Part shown: positions 54,711 through 64,000 of the stretch, one piece after another
How positions within the stretch are numbered: position 1 is the first letter of the stretch
How the letters are laid out: each line of letters begins with the position of its first letter
Assembly (NCBI RefSeq): GCF_010389155.1
Contig: NC_057765.1
Location: 5,704,001-5,768,000 of the forward strand
Source of the DNA: Erigeron canadensis
Taxonomy: Eukaryota; Streptophyta; Magnoliopsida; Asterales; Asteraceae
DNA length: 64,000 bases
Reading direction: 5' to 3'
Notes under the pieces: model-generated
What the model saw: the letters and a program-made list of their open reading frames with translations, nothing else
Told to the model about the DNA's origin: nothing
Databases searched by the model: none
Program-made: the position numbers and the translations under genes

Positions 54711-55878
54711 TTAAAAATAATTATCTGGGTTTGTAAGAATTTCTAATTTTGGACTTAGTAACTTCTATAAAATAATTAGGTGGCTATGAATTCTTTAATT
54801 CTTAATCTTCATTGTAAGTCTCCTTATTAACTTTAATAATGTTATGCAAAAAGTTATTTTTTGGTTCTTTTATTCTTAGATCATAATTTGTAATTTTGAG
54901 CTTTTTTATGCCTAGTGAACCATCTATGGATCTATCTTCATGGTGGATTTTGTCTTCAAAATTTCATGATGGATCTTAACAGAGACTCGGCCTCAATGAT
55001 TAAGATGAATTTCATGTTGAATTAATCATCATATATTCGTCTGTCAAGATTCAAAAACAAATATAAATATAACCAATAATAAATCCAAACAATGCACTTG
55101 ATAATCCACAAGAATAATGATATATTCTCGGTTCATGATAAATGATCTTGAAAACAAGATGATAACATGTGAAGTTATCAAGAAAATTGTTAGAGAAGAA
55201 AATATATCAGAGAGAAGAAGAAGATAATTGTTTATCAAATCCAGTCTATTCTTCAAATGAGCAGAAATACATTTTTATACCGGTTACTAACTGACTTAAC
55301 CCTTCACTTGTCTATTTAGCCCCCTGATCTATTACAAACATTACACTTAGACACTTGTTATTACAAACATTACACTTAGACACTTGTTATTTGTTATGTA
55401 ACAAAAATATGTGAGAAAAGATAAATGAGTGGAATCTACTCATAGAAAATCAATATCCTATAGATAAATTAGAGGAATATCATTTCAAAGAAACGCTAAC
55501 TTCAATCAGTTGAGGATCTATGCAACAGGGTCTCGAGGGTACTCTCGCTTTTTAAAATTTCAAAGATGTATATTAGTATAACTTAAACATTTATTATAAA
55601 ACAATCCATACTAATATTCTATTTTAAAGTTTATAGATATTAGAAAAAAACTTAATTGTAAATTCTTAAGAGAAGATTATTATAATAAAACCCTAAAATT
55701 AAAAAAACAATAAAACTCACAATTTATATTAAAAAATAACAATTATATGGGTCCAATTTCGCCTCAAAATTTACTTGTCAGCCCTGACTTCATTTACTTT
55801 ATAGACCTATAACACATCAAGATGCATTTAAAGCAAACACAATAATGAATAACGACATTATACACTTAATCTTCATTT
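54711..55878. other. 3' flank of the USP kinase
   Basis: No gene is supported. A direct tandem repeat of about 29 bp (TTACAAACATTACACTTAGA at about 55333 and 55362) occurs. GAAGAAAATATATCAGAGAG-type sequence around 55195-55215 resembles retrotransposon LTR ends, but no paired ends were found. Confidence 0.35.
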
Positions 55879-56160
55879 CAACATATTAAGGACAAATTCA
55901 GGCGTGAATGGACACCTCTCATTGATGATGTTTTTAACGTTGTATTATGTTGTAATCGTGTTCTTTTGTAAGAAATGTCTTGAATATATTAAGGAAGTGA
56001 GAGCCCAGTTGTTTCATGAAGGGCATGTGCAAATGCACCTCTCAACAGTCAAGTTTCATCTAAAGGAGGTAGCCCGTAAACTATCATTTGCCTACAAGTG
56101 GCCGCCGCATGACCGCATGCCATTAACTTATGATCTTAGTCAAGTTGTTGTTCAAAAGTC
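55879..56160 (+). pseudogene. Unrecognised protein-coding fragment, cut by a Mutator-like element
   Basis: A frame reads FRREWTPLIDDVFN (from 55895) and, in a second frame, EYIKEVRAQLFHEGHVQM followed by HLSTVKFHLKEVARKLS and YKWPPHDRMPLTYDLSQ. Codon use and composition look like real exons (charged, helical, no low complexity). I do not recognise the family. The two parts are in different frames, so an intron or frameshift separates them. The transposon at 56192 begins shortly after the second part. No start or stop context can be set, so a gene fragment or pseudogene is the best reading. Confidence 0.45.
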
Positions 56161-56191
56161 CATATCATGCATATCTATCTATATTTTTTAT

Positions 56192-57120
56192 AGAGAAATT
56201 ATCACAAATCGTTCCTGTGATTTGCTCGATTCGTATTTTGATCCTTGTGTTTTTTTTATCATTAGATGTCCATGTGCTTTTCGTTTTCATTGCTAGTCGT
56301 CCCTGCCAGTAACAACCGTTAGTTTTCAGCCGTTAAATCCCTCATGTGCAATGCATATGGACTATTTGTGATAAAACATCTTTGAGGGATTATTTGTCAT
56401 AAAAGACAAATGGCTCTCTTTCAGACTTTGGTCTGGCAAAATGGCTCTCTTACTCCCACCACCAGCCACACTTCCGGTCACCCTCACAGCCTCCTGTCGC
56501 CGCTCTTTTTCACCATAAAAAACTACGGCCATCATCCCGAACAACTTGGGGTTTCATTTTCAACCCTAAGCCTTAATTACTGAATTACAACCACAGAACC
56601 ATCGCCGCTGCTGATGCTCCGCCACTCTACCGTTGTTGTTGTTGTTGTTTCGTTTTTTGGCGAATTTTTTCGGCGGTGGCAGGTGGTGGTTTATGGTTTC
56701 CGGGGAACTTTTCCGACGGTGGCTGGTAGTGGTTCTCGGTTTCCAGCGAACTTTTCCAGCGGTGGCAGGTGGTGGTCGGGCGGTCAGGAATGGTGGTCGG
56801 AGTTGTGTGGGAGAAGAAATACAAAGATTTTTTTTAATCCAATGTTTTTATTATAAATAGTCCCTGTGGTTATGAACTTGACGATTATACCCTCATGTGC
56901 ATTGCACATGAGGGATTTAACAAAGCAAAACTAACAGCTATTAGTGTTAGGGACAGTTGGCTATGCACATGAGGGATTTAACGGAGCAAAAGTAACGGTT
57001 GTTAGTGTTAGGGACAGTTGGCAATAAAAATGAAAAGTACAGGGACACCTAATTAAAAAAAGTAGAGGGATGAAAATGCGAATCGAGCAAACCATATGGA
57101 CGATTTGTGATAATTTCTCT
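56192..57120. mobile_element. Mutator-like non-autonomous element
   Basis: Terminal inverted repeats are AGAGAAATTATCACAAATCG at the left and CGATTTGTGATAATTTCTCT at the right, with TTTGCTCGATTCG mirrored further in. TTTTAT flanks both ends directly. The 929-bp element carries repeated AGGGACAGTTGGC and CATGAGGGATTTAAC units near its right end, a 43-bp tandem repeat (56667-56780) and a copied kinase fragment (56419-56446). No transposase is present. Confidence 0.8.
56667..56780. repeat. ~43-bp tandem repeat inside the Mutator-like element
   Basis: Two full and one partial unit start at CGGCGGTGGCAGGTGGTGG, CGACGGTGGCTGGTAGTGG and CAGCGGTGGCAGGTGGTGG, each followed by GGTTTCCxGxGAAC in the first two. 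Confidence 0.75.
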
Positions 57121-57125
57121 TTTTA

Positions 57126-57538
57126 TCTATATTATATTATAAAGCAGATTCCTTCCAGATTTTCAACATTGAATTAAAATTTTCAATATTGATTTTAAGT
57201 ACATCCCCAAAATACTCCTCTCATTTATTCTATATTTATCTAAAATAACCATAATACCCTTTCTCTCTCCTCAAATCTCAACCAATCATCTTTTTTCTCC
57301 CTCCTCCATAAATCATTTTTCAAAATCTTTTATCTCAAAAATCATATGTCGATAAATTATAAAAATTGTATGCGTGTTCTTAAAATTTCATGCTCTTTCA
57401 TTAGAGATGTCATTCGATATACTTTCGACGAATTTTTAAATCCGAGGGCGGAGGTCGGGGGCATTTGACTATCACACTCTCTGACCTAGCTATCACCCCC
57501 ACCATCTTACCGTCGCAACGCGCGGGTACTTACTCTCG
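57126..57538 (+). mobile_element. Non-autonomous Helitron-like family A, copy 4
   Basis: It starts TCTATATTATATTATAAAGC and ends CAACGCGCGGGTACTTACTC. It lacks about 35 bp after GGGCGGAGG compared with the other copies (the CCCGTACGGCTAAGG part is altered). It starts 5 bp beyond the Mutator-like element and runs directly into copy 5. Confidence 0.8.
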
Positions 57539-57957
57539 TATATTATAAAACAAAAAGTCTCTAAATTTTTAACATTGAACTTAAATTTTCAATATTAATT
57601 TTAAGTACTTCCCCAAAATGCCCCCTATCAATTCTATATTTACCTAAACTATATTACCCTTTCCCTCTTCTCAAATCTCAACCAATCATTTTTTTTTATC
57701 TCTCTCATCCATAAATCATTTATTACTCAAATTCTTTCAAAATCTTTTATCTCAAAAACCTTACATCGATAAATCATAAAAGTTATATGGGTGTTCTTAA
57801 AATTTCATGCTCTTTCGCTAGAGATGCCATTCGATATACTTTCGACGAATTTTTAAATCCAAAGGCGGAGCCCGTACGACTAAGGCATTTGACTATCACA
57901 CTCTATGACCTATCACCCCATTATCTCATCGCCGCAACGCGCAGATACTTGCTCTCG
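57539..57957 (+). mobile_element. Non-autonomous Helitron-like family A, copy 5
   Basis: Head-to-tail with copy 4: its 5' part begins TATATTATAAAACAAAAAG and its 3' part ends CAACGCGCAGATACTTGCTC. It has all the family blocks, including CGGAGCCCGTACGACTAAGG. Confidence 0.8.
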
Positions 57958-58289
57958 TCATGCATAAAGGGATGCAGGTCCAACCTTTATCTCGTCTGAC
58001 GAATGTATTTTTTATTCCAAGTATTTCAAAACAACTTTCTTCATACCCAAGCATGACAAAGAACACCGCACACCACCATTTTAGGTCATACACCACCAAA
58101 CATAATTTAAGGTATTATATTATATAATAATGTAAAACATGGTGTCAATCTAAAAAATGTGGTCTACAAATTGTCACATTATAAAAAACCCTTAATAGCC
58201 CATATTAAGATACTCTTAATTTACGTGAGTTATTAGTCAAAGTATCACTTCACATGTTAATTCATGGATTTGTTTGTAAAGAATTTGAC
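57958..58289. other. Short intergenic stretch
   Basis: No gene or repeat identified. Confidence 0.4.
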
Positions 58290-58297
58290 TTTGTAAC

Positions 58298-59178
58298 CAG
58301 GGGCGGAGGTACATGGGGGGTAAGGTTGGTCATTGCCCACCCCCGAAGGCTAGCTGCAGTATATCTTAAGCTTAGTTATTTTTTATTTTGGCCCACCAGT
58401 AATAGAAAATTTTTTAGTTACTACGTTAATGGTGGAAACTGGAAACTTGTTCTTTGGAGAAGGAGAACAGAGAAGATGAGCTATAGTTCGGCAAGTTGGC
58501 CACTTATAGTATTATTCAATAATAATAACCCCTGTAGGTTTTTAAAGTTATACTTTTAGCCTATAATATTGTAACATGTTCCTATAAGGTCCTAAACTTA
58601 GTTATAGATATCTAACTTTTTTTTTTGTTTGTTACCTTAATAGTTAAAATAGCAAAAACCGCCCTCATCTTTCTTATACAATTTATTTCATTATCATATA
58701 TATATTTTACTTTAATTTTTAACAATGGTACAATACAATTCTACATAGTTCAAATTACTGAAGTCTTATTTACAAAATAAAATCTGTCTAAATCAGCTAT
58801 TGAGTTAACAATTTAAAGTTTTAATAGCAAATTTTCAGTTAATATAGATTATGACACAATTTATAAAAATTTCGCATCAAGAAATGAACATAAACATCAT
58901 TTTAGGTGATTCACTATGATGTAATTTTATTCGGAGTTTAATTCCTTATACTGTAAGTTTGTAACTTTCAAATTTTTCAACAAAAAATATATGGGAATGA
59001 GTTGTCTAGTTAGACCGGGTTCTAAATCTTTATAAATATCGTATTGTTACTTTATTTTTTCTTATCGAAGCATATTTTTGACCACCTCGCCAAGGTATTT
59101 GAACCTTTTGTGTTGGCACTTGTTTTTGTTCGATAGTTATTTGGCACACCCGGACCAAAGATCCTGGCTCCGCCACTG
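58298..59178. mobile_element. Non-autonomous hAT element with perfect 8-bp target duplication
   Basis: The ends are CAGGGGCGGAGG at the left and CTGGCTCCGCCACTG at the right (inverted CAGTGGCGGAGCCAG). The target duplication TTTGTAAC is exact at 58290-58297 and 59179-59186. 881 bp, no intact transposase. CAGNGGCGG ends with 8-bp duplications are typical of plant hAT elements. Confidence 0.9.
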
Positions 59179-59186
59179 TTTGTAAC

Positions 59187-59605
59187 AATATTTCAAGACC
59201 GATGTTTTTAGTCGAACCAAAAAAGATTTCAGAATTGACCGGGCCGGTTAAAGGGTTTGACTAGTCAAATTTCAAGTCATTAAAATATAGAGTTCTTTAC
59301 ATTTTATTTATTAATGCATACTACATTAAAGTTAATGCATGGTTGTTCGAAATGAATATATCTATATGTTTGGGAATGATTATTATCCACAACTTAGGGG
59401 TAAGAGCAGCGGCTTTAAAAATTTATGGGGCATACCGGCGGTAACATCGCCGTCGGTATTGATTTTATGTTTCAACGGGTTAGTGGGAGGTATGTGAAAC
59501 CGCCGGCCATAAAATCAAAAGGTGGAGAGGAGCGTGTCTTTTGTACCATTGGGAATTAATTTGTGGGGCCAAAACGGCTAGTTTTGGTTTAAACTAAAAA
59601 AAACC
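59187..59605. other. Intergenic stretch between two hAT elements
   Basis: Contains GGTTTGACTAGTC-type and CCGGCGGT-type GC-rich patches and no supported gene. Confidence 0.4.
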
Positions 59606-59613
59606 CTTTTTAC

Positions 59614-60304
59614 CAGTGTTTTCACGACCGGACCGGACCTGCCGGTTGGATCGGTCAGGCCGTGACCCGGTATCTTTAACGGTCCGGTTGTTGGTGTTGG
59701 TCCGGGTGTGCACAGGGCCGGTCGGTTGAGCCGGTAATCAGTGGTTAAACCAGAAACCGATAGTTCCGATTAGATATTGTAACGAGAAACACCAATGACA
59801 TCGAGTTTGATATTAACCTGAAAATGAAGAGCTGAAGTTGGTTCAACAGAAAGTAGCCATAGCCGGAAGTTTTGCTTCCTCAATCGTCACCATCATTAAA
59901 GTTTGTAAAGAAGAGTTCAAGTCGGGTCTGATTCAACGCCGCTACCCACCCACGTCCATCATCTTCACTGACACCCGTCAAAAGTTTGTAGAAAGAAAAG
60001 GAAAGAGTGGTCGATCGGGTAACAATGGATAACTTCTTATCTAGATCTAATGACTTTTAATATTTATCCTTTATATATGTACTATACTATATGTGTATGT
60101 AAGTATATATATAAAGATAGTGAAAGGAAATGGATATTTGTCAGTTTGTTTTATTGATTTATCGAATATTAAATTTAGGTTATTCAAGAATTTTGGTTAA
60201 TATAGTTTTATTATATATATATAGCGGGTCTTTAATCCGGCCCGATCGATCCAACCAGCAACCAGTAACCAGTAACCAGTAAAGGGACCGGTTAGTCACC
60301 ATTG
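59614..60304. mobile_element. Non-autonomous hAT-like element with perfect 8-bp target duplication
   Basis: Starts CAGTGTTTTCACGACCGG and ends GGTTAGTCACCATTG (imperfectly inverted). CTTTTTAC is exact at 59606-59613 and 60305-60312. Subterminal ACCGG/CCGGT motifs are dense, with three ACCAGTAACC-type units near the right end (about 60259-60280). The 64-codon frame at 59838-60032 has no recognised motif. Confidence 0.85.
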
Positions 60305-60581
60305 CTTTTTACCTTTACATCGATGGCTATATAGAAATATATGTGAATCTGTGTTGTAGAGTGTATGGGATGTGGAAGACGAAGACCAAGTCAAAGTGTC
60401 AAACTCCAATAACTCAATATTCATTTTAACCCCTGGAGATTTACACTATTTATTATTTGGTTATAAAGTATAATTTAGTTTTCATTAATACCCCTGAAGT
60501 TTTATATTATTTATAAATTTGGGTTATAAAGTGTTAGTTAAAATTGTTACAAATTAGTTATATTAGTTTAAAATTGTTTTT

Positions 60582-60809
60582 AGGGTAAATTACAAAAATC
60601 ATACCTGAGGTTGATTCGAAACTACACTGGTCATACCTACAATTTAAAAACTATGTGAGACATACCCAACGTTGTCAAAAACTTACACTGATCATACATA
60701 CGCTGACGGTTATCTATTTGACCGTTAAGTCAAATCACGTGTCGTGCATGTGAGGTATCAAAATCGTAATTTCTAGTATACTTCAGGTATCATTTTTGTA
60801 TTTTACCCT
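60582..60809 (+). mobile_element. MITE, copy 1 of an inverted pair
   Basis: 228 bp with TIRs AGGGTAAATTACAAAAATCA and TTTTTGTATTTTACCCT. Contains ACCTACAATTTAAAAA, ACGTTGTCAAAAACTTACAC and GACGGTTATCTATTTGACCG. Confidence 0.8.
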
Positions 60810-61590
60810 AATAAAAAGTTATTAAGATATTTATAGTTTTATTTATACTTCAATTATTGAGTTGGGTAGATATAAAAAAGTGGAAAAAAAAGAAAATAAT
60901 TTAATTATGAAAAAAAAGTTTTTTTTTAATGAAAAATGTATCGATAAAAATAATTGATACAAGAATGCATTTATTATAATACATATCATTATTATTTTGT
61001 ATAGTGAATATAACAAGAATGATAAACATAAAAACCATTAAAGTTTTACTTTTATATTATTATTATTTTATTTTTTATGATTTATTTCTTTTTGATAGAA
61101 ACCTATATATAAAAAGATACAAAATTTTTATTTTTTAAAAAAGCAATATAATTTTTTCATATGGTTTTTGTCATCCCCTGAGATCAGAGGGGTAAAGCAA
61201 AGTTGAAAACTCGTTACGGTTTTAAAATATTTTTTAAATTAGCAATCTGTAGCATTTTGGGTTTGGAGTTCCAGAAAAAAACATGTTTTTTGTTTTGTGC
61301 ATCCATCTTGGATGCATATTCTTTAAAATGATGCATAAAAAAAACGTGATTTTTTCGATTTTGACAGATCAATGTGTTGTTAAACACTTAAATAATGATA
61401 ATTAGTTATGCACTATATTAGTTTTATGGACTTCTAATGCAACAAAATGATGTATTTAAGTGTTCTCACCATTCTTATTTTAAGAGTGGTCTTGCCGAAG
61501 TGTTACCCTATATATATGAAATTTAATATACAATATCTACCCACTTTAATAATTGAAATATAAATATAAATATCTTAATAATTTTTTATT
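60810..61590. other. AT-rich stretch between the two MITE copies
   Basis: No gene or recognised repeat. GGTGATACCTG-type ends are confined to the flanking MITEs. Confidence 0.4.
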
Positions 61591-61819
61591 AGAGTAAATT
61601 ACACAGATGATACCTGAAGTATACGCGAAATTACGATTTTGATACCTCACATGCAAGGCATGTGAGTTAACTTAACGGTCAAATAGACGACCGTCAGCGA
61701 TATGTATGGTCAGTGTAAGTTTTTGACAACGATAGGTATGTCTCGCGTAATTTTTAAATTGTAGGTATGACTAGTGTAGTTTTGAACAAATCTCAGGTAT
61801 GATTTTTGTAATATACCCT
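61591..61819 (-). mobile_element. MITE, copy 2 of an inverted pair
   Basis: The reverse complement of copy 1 with the same ordered blocks (TTTTTGACAACG, TTTTTAAATTGTAGGT, GACCGTCAGCG). TIRs AGAGTAAATTACACAGATGA and TTTTTGTAATATACCCT. Confidence 0.8.
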
Positions 61820-61837
61820 TATTTTTACTTCAAGTAT

Positions 61838-62114
61838 CCACAATGGTAAAAAGTCTTTAAAAGCTTTTTTATTTTGGCACCTCATTATCCATTAACTTAA
61901 ACCTATTAAAAAGCTATTACTTTTAATGGAAAAGCTTTTTATAAAGCTTTTTATGATTAAAATCTTATGTATTTGGAAAAAAGCTTTTTGACAAAAGGTT
62001 GAGAAAGCTCAACTTATTCAACAAATAAGCCTTTTAACCCAATGACATTAACCTATTATAAAGGCTTTTTTTTCTCAAAAAAAGATTTTCATTAAATACC
62101 ATTGGAGATGCCCT
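61838..62114. mobile_element. Candidate PIF/Harbinger-type MITE
   Basis: Ends TATCCACAATGG and CCATTGGAGATGCCC form an imperfect inverted pair, and AAGCTTTTT/AAAAAGCTT motifs repeat inside. TTA follows the right end. Such GGGCATCTCCAATGG ends are common in plant Tourist-like MITEs. Confidence 0.5.
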
Positions 62115-63112
62115 TATAATATGTGATGTTTTAATAATAAAATGTTATGTTTTTTTATTTATTTAGAAAAAAAAAAGTTGGAAGGGTTGAGAATTTTATG
62201 AAATACCAGTAAAAGAGGTTGAGATGGTTGAATGAGAGGGTTAAAAAGATACAGTGAAATAGATAAATATTATTGGTTGAATTTAAGAGGGTTGATAAGT
62301 TCTTGTGTAGCATTTCTAATCCCCTTACAACCTTAGCTAACTATTTAAAGAGATGACCTACCAACACACACAATTCCTTTCTCACACACATAGACACAAA
62401 ATAATGATTTATTGCTTTGTTCCTCTTTTTTTCTTTGTTTCCATGTCACTAAATCCAATAACCCTCTCCATATTACACACCCTACATATATTCTAGTGGT
62501 GGTGGTGATCGGAGAAGTGGTCGACTGATAACGGGTGATTGCAACTGGATGTTGGTAGTCAAGGTAGTCGTGGGGCGACAAACATAGTGGCGACAACGAG
62601 TGTGGTGGGTAGATGTGTAGTTATAGAATGTGGTTATCGTATTGGTGTTGGAAAGTAGTTTAGTGGTGCTGTAGTGGTGGCTAATGGGGAAGAAATAAAT
62701 GTTTTTTTTTAATGTCTAGTGAACTGCCCGTTTGAGTTACCGATTTGACCGTCCAAAATGGCTTGTTTCTTTTTCTAAAATATGGATTAGTTGAATCGGT
62801 CTAAAGGTCGGAATGCGGTTGATCCGGTCAAATCCGACAGTTCGAAGCGGTTTTTAAATAATTGCTTTGTAAGACACGGGTGAAGGCTCAAACCATTGAA
62901 ATGATCATAAGCGATGAAAAGGTATGTTCTAGCTCAAAAAAATTGTATTATCTTTTTTTAAAGATTGTTACTACGTCCAATATTGTATGAGCTGTGTATT
63001 TGACTTTTCTTTGAAATATAAAGCATGATTATGAGATTTGTTAAAATATTACAAGTAAATAGTTTTTTTTTTATAAGTATTGCGTTAGAAGTACAAATAA
63101 ACGAGTATATTA
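62115..63112. other. Intergenic stretch without a recognised gene
   Basis: Contains GTGGTGGTGGTGAT-type low-complexity DNA (62497-62520) and an ACCGATTTGACCGTCC region. The 83-codon minus frame here is not supported. Confidence 0.4.
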
Positions 63113-63985
63113 ATTCATGTGAAGATGATGAAAGGAATGATGAAGGTTCGAGACCAAGTTGACAAAGATGCAGGGAAGGAGAAAGAAAAAGATAAAGGAG
63201 AGATGAACCAAAATGAAGAGGTGAAGCTTCGAGGTCTTGGAGGAATTGATGTAGATGCTTTATCGCAGAGACTTTTTGAGTGCTCTGAATGAGAAGAACC
63301 TCCATTGACGGTTGAACATGCTGCAAGGGTGGTAAGGATGGAACTTTTAAGGGACCAAAGGGGGTTTTAGCCCCTCCAAAAGTTTTTATTTTTAATACTA
63401 ATTTTCTTATATATTGTTCAAAAATAATTTTCATTATACATATTAGTCTCTCTAACAAAGCTAAATTTTATGTTCCATTGAGTTTCGCCCCTCCATAGTA
63501 AGTATTCAAGTTCCGCCACTGTTACGGTGGGTAAGAAATGGATTGAAGAGAAGACAATTTGCCACAAAGATGTGCAGCAAATTTAATTCGTGAGGCAACC
63601 GAAAAGCAACATGAAATCCTCTTCCTTCTTCGTTGTGTTCTGCTTTTCGGTTGCCTCACGAATCTTCTTGTCTGCCTCATCTATGTGCTTCTCTTCTTCA
63701 TCATGGTTCAGCCACTAGCTCTAAATTTTCTTCACATCTTTGTGGCAAATTATCTTCTCCACAATCCAGTTCTTACCTACCATTGCTGATTGTTCAACCG
63801 TCAATCGAGGAATTTCTAATTCGGAGCAGCCAAGAAGTCTCTAAATTAAAGCATCTACATCAATTCCTTCAAGAGTCGAAGTTTCTCGTCTTCATTTTGG
63901 TTCATCGCTCCTTTATCGTTTACTTTCTCCTTCGCTACATCATCGTCAACTTGCTCTAAAACCTTCATCATTCCTTTCACCATTA
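63113..63985. repeat. Long imperfect inverted repeat with ~30-bp loop
   Basis: The left arm (63118-63323 plus 63530-63607) and right arm (63636-63985) are reverse complements at roughly 80% identity by eye. The inner stem has TCGTGAGGCAACCGAAAAGC at about 63587-63606 and its exact complement at about 63641-63660. The left arm is broken by a 190-bp hAT insertion (63332-63521) and lacks about 60 bp present on the right. The arms look like copies of part of a coding gene (read from the right arm on the minus strand: MVKGMMKVLEQVDDD, NEDEKLRLLKELM, LTVEQSAMVGKNWIVEKI), broken by stops. I cannot name the source gene. Confidence 0.8.
63332..63521. mobile_element. Short hAT-type MITE inserted in the inverted-repeat arm
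   Basis: 190 bp with ends GTAAGGATGGAACTTTTAAG and CAAGTTCCGCCACTG (inverted CAGTGGCGGAACTTG). Diverged 8-bp flanks CAAGGGTG (63324-63331) and TTACGGTG (63522-63529) align with a single CAATGGTA in the uninterrupted right arm. Confidence 0.65.
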
Positions 63986-64000
63986 GATTAAAATGATTAG

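Noticed and set aside
55040..55300. Possible solo LTR downstream of the USP kinase
   Set aside because: No TG...CA boundaries with a target duplication could be set; only generic LTR-like sequence.
62345..62596. 83-codon minus frame
   Set aside because: Low complexity with no motif; the overlapping GTGGTGGTG repeat explains the open frame.

Overview
This is a plant nuclear window, from a eudicot and probably an asterid. Composite-family origin is a guess, based on the kinds of Tat and Ty3 remnants present. The evidence is AT-rich DNA, GT-AG introns of roughly 70 to 1500 bp, a chloroplast RNase J gene with a plant-specific GT-1 tail, a GLUTAMINE DUMPER gene, plant receptor-like genes, and many plant transposon families. 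There is no operon, CRISPR array or bacterial feature.

Five host genes can be supported, all on the + strand. They are a single-exon leucine-rich-repeat receptor-like protein of the EIX/Cf type (13122-15932), a 17-exon RNase J (19039-26814, 855 aa as spliced here), a single-exon GLUTAMINE DUMPER protein (33842-34261), a 4-exon PTI1-like receptor-like cytoplasmic kinase (39133-41771, 395 aa) and a 10-exon USP-domain receptor-like cytoplasmic kinase (51417-54710, 593 aa). All exon chains were built by hand and keep the reading frame throughout. Three of the five belong to receptor/defence signalling families, one is chloroplast RNA processing and one is amino-acid export. I see no pathway linking them.

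Layout. 1-11000 is a block of decayed Ty3-type retrotransposons: one minus-strand element (pol, gag, leader, partial LTR), a plus-strand Tat-like remnant (protease, antisense accessory ORF, 3' LTR), then a second minus-strand element (gag, leader, PBS, full 2.64-kb LTR). 11000-19000 holds Helitron pieces, the receptor-like protein and a LINE 3' end. 19000-27000 is RNase J, with a Helitron in intron 2 and a complete TRIM retrotransposon in intron 6. 27000-39000 is mostly non-coding, with MITEs, Helitrons, GLUTAMINE DUMPER and a SINE. 39000-43000 is the PTI1-like kinase and two more SINEs. 43105-49558 is a decayed Ty1/copia element. 51400-54710 is the USP kinase. 55900-64000 is a dense set of DNA transposons (a Mutator-like element, tandem Helitrons, three hAT-type elements, MITEs) ending in a long inverted repeat.

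The best leads are: a 28-bp exact copy of the USP-kinase DFG exon inside a neighbouring Mutator-like element, with the marks of a template switch; an inverted repeat of about 870 bp that could fold into a hairpin RNA; head-to-tail Helitrons whose five copies share one short open frame; and a chimeric antisense ORF in the Tat remnant. I found no gene cluster that looks like a new biochemical system.
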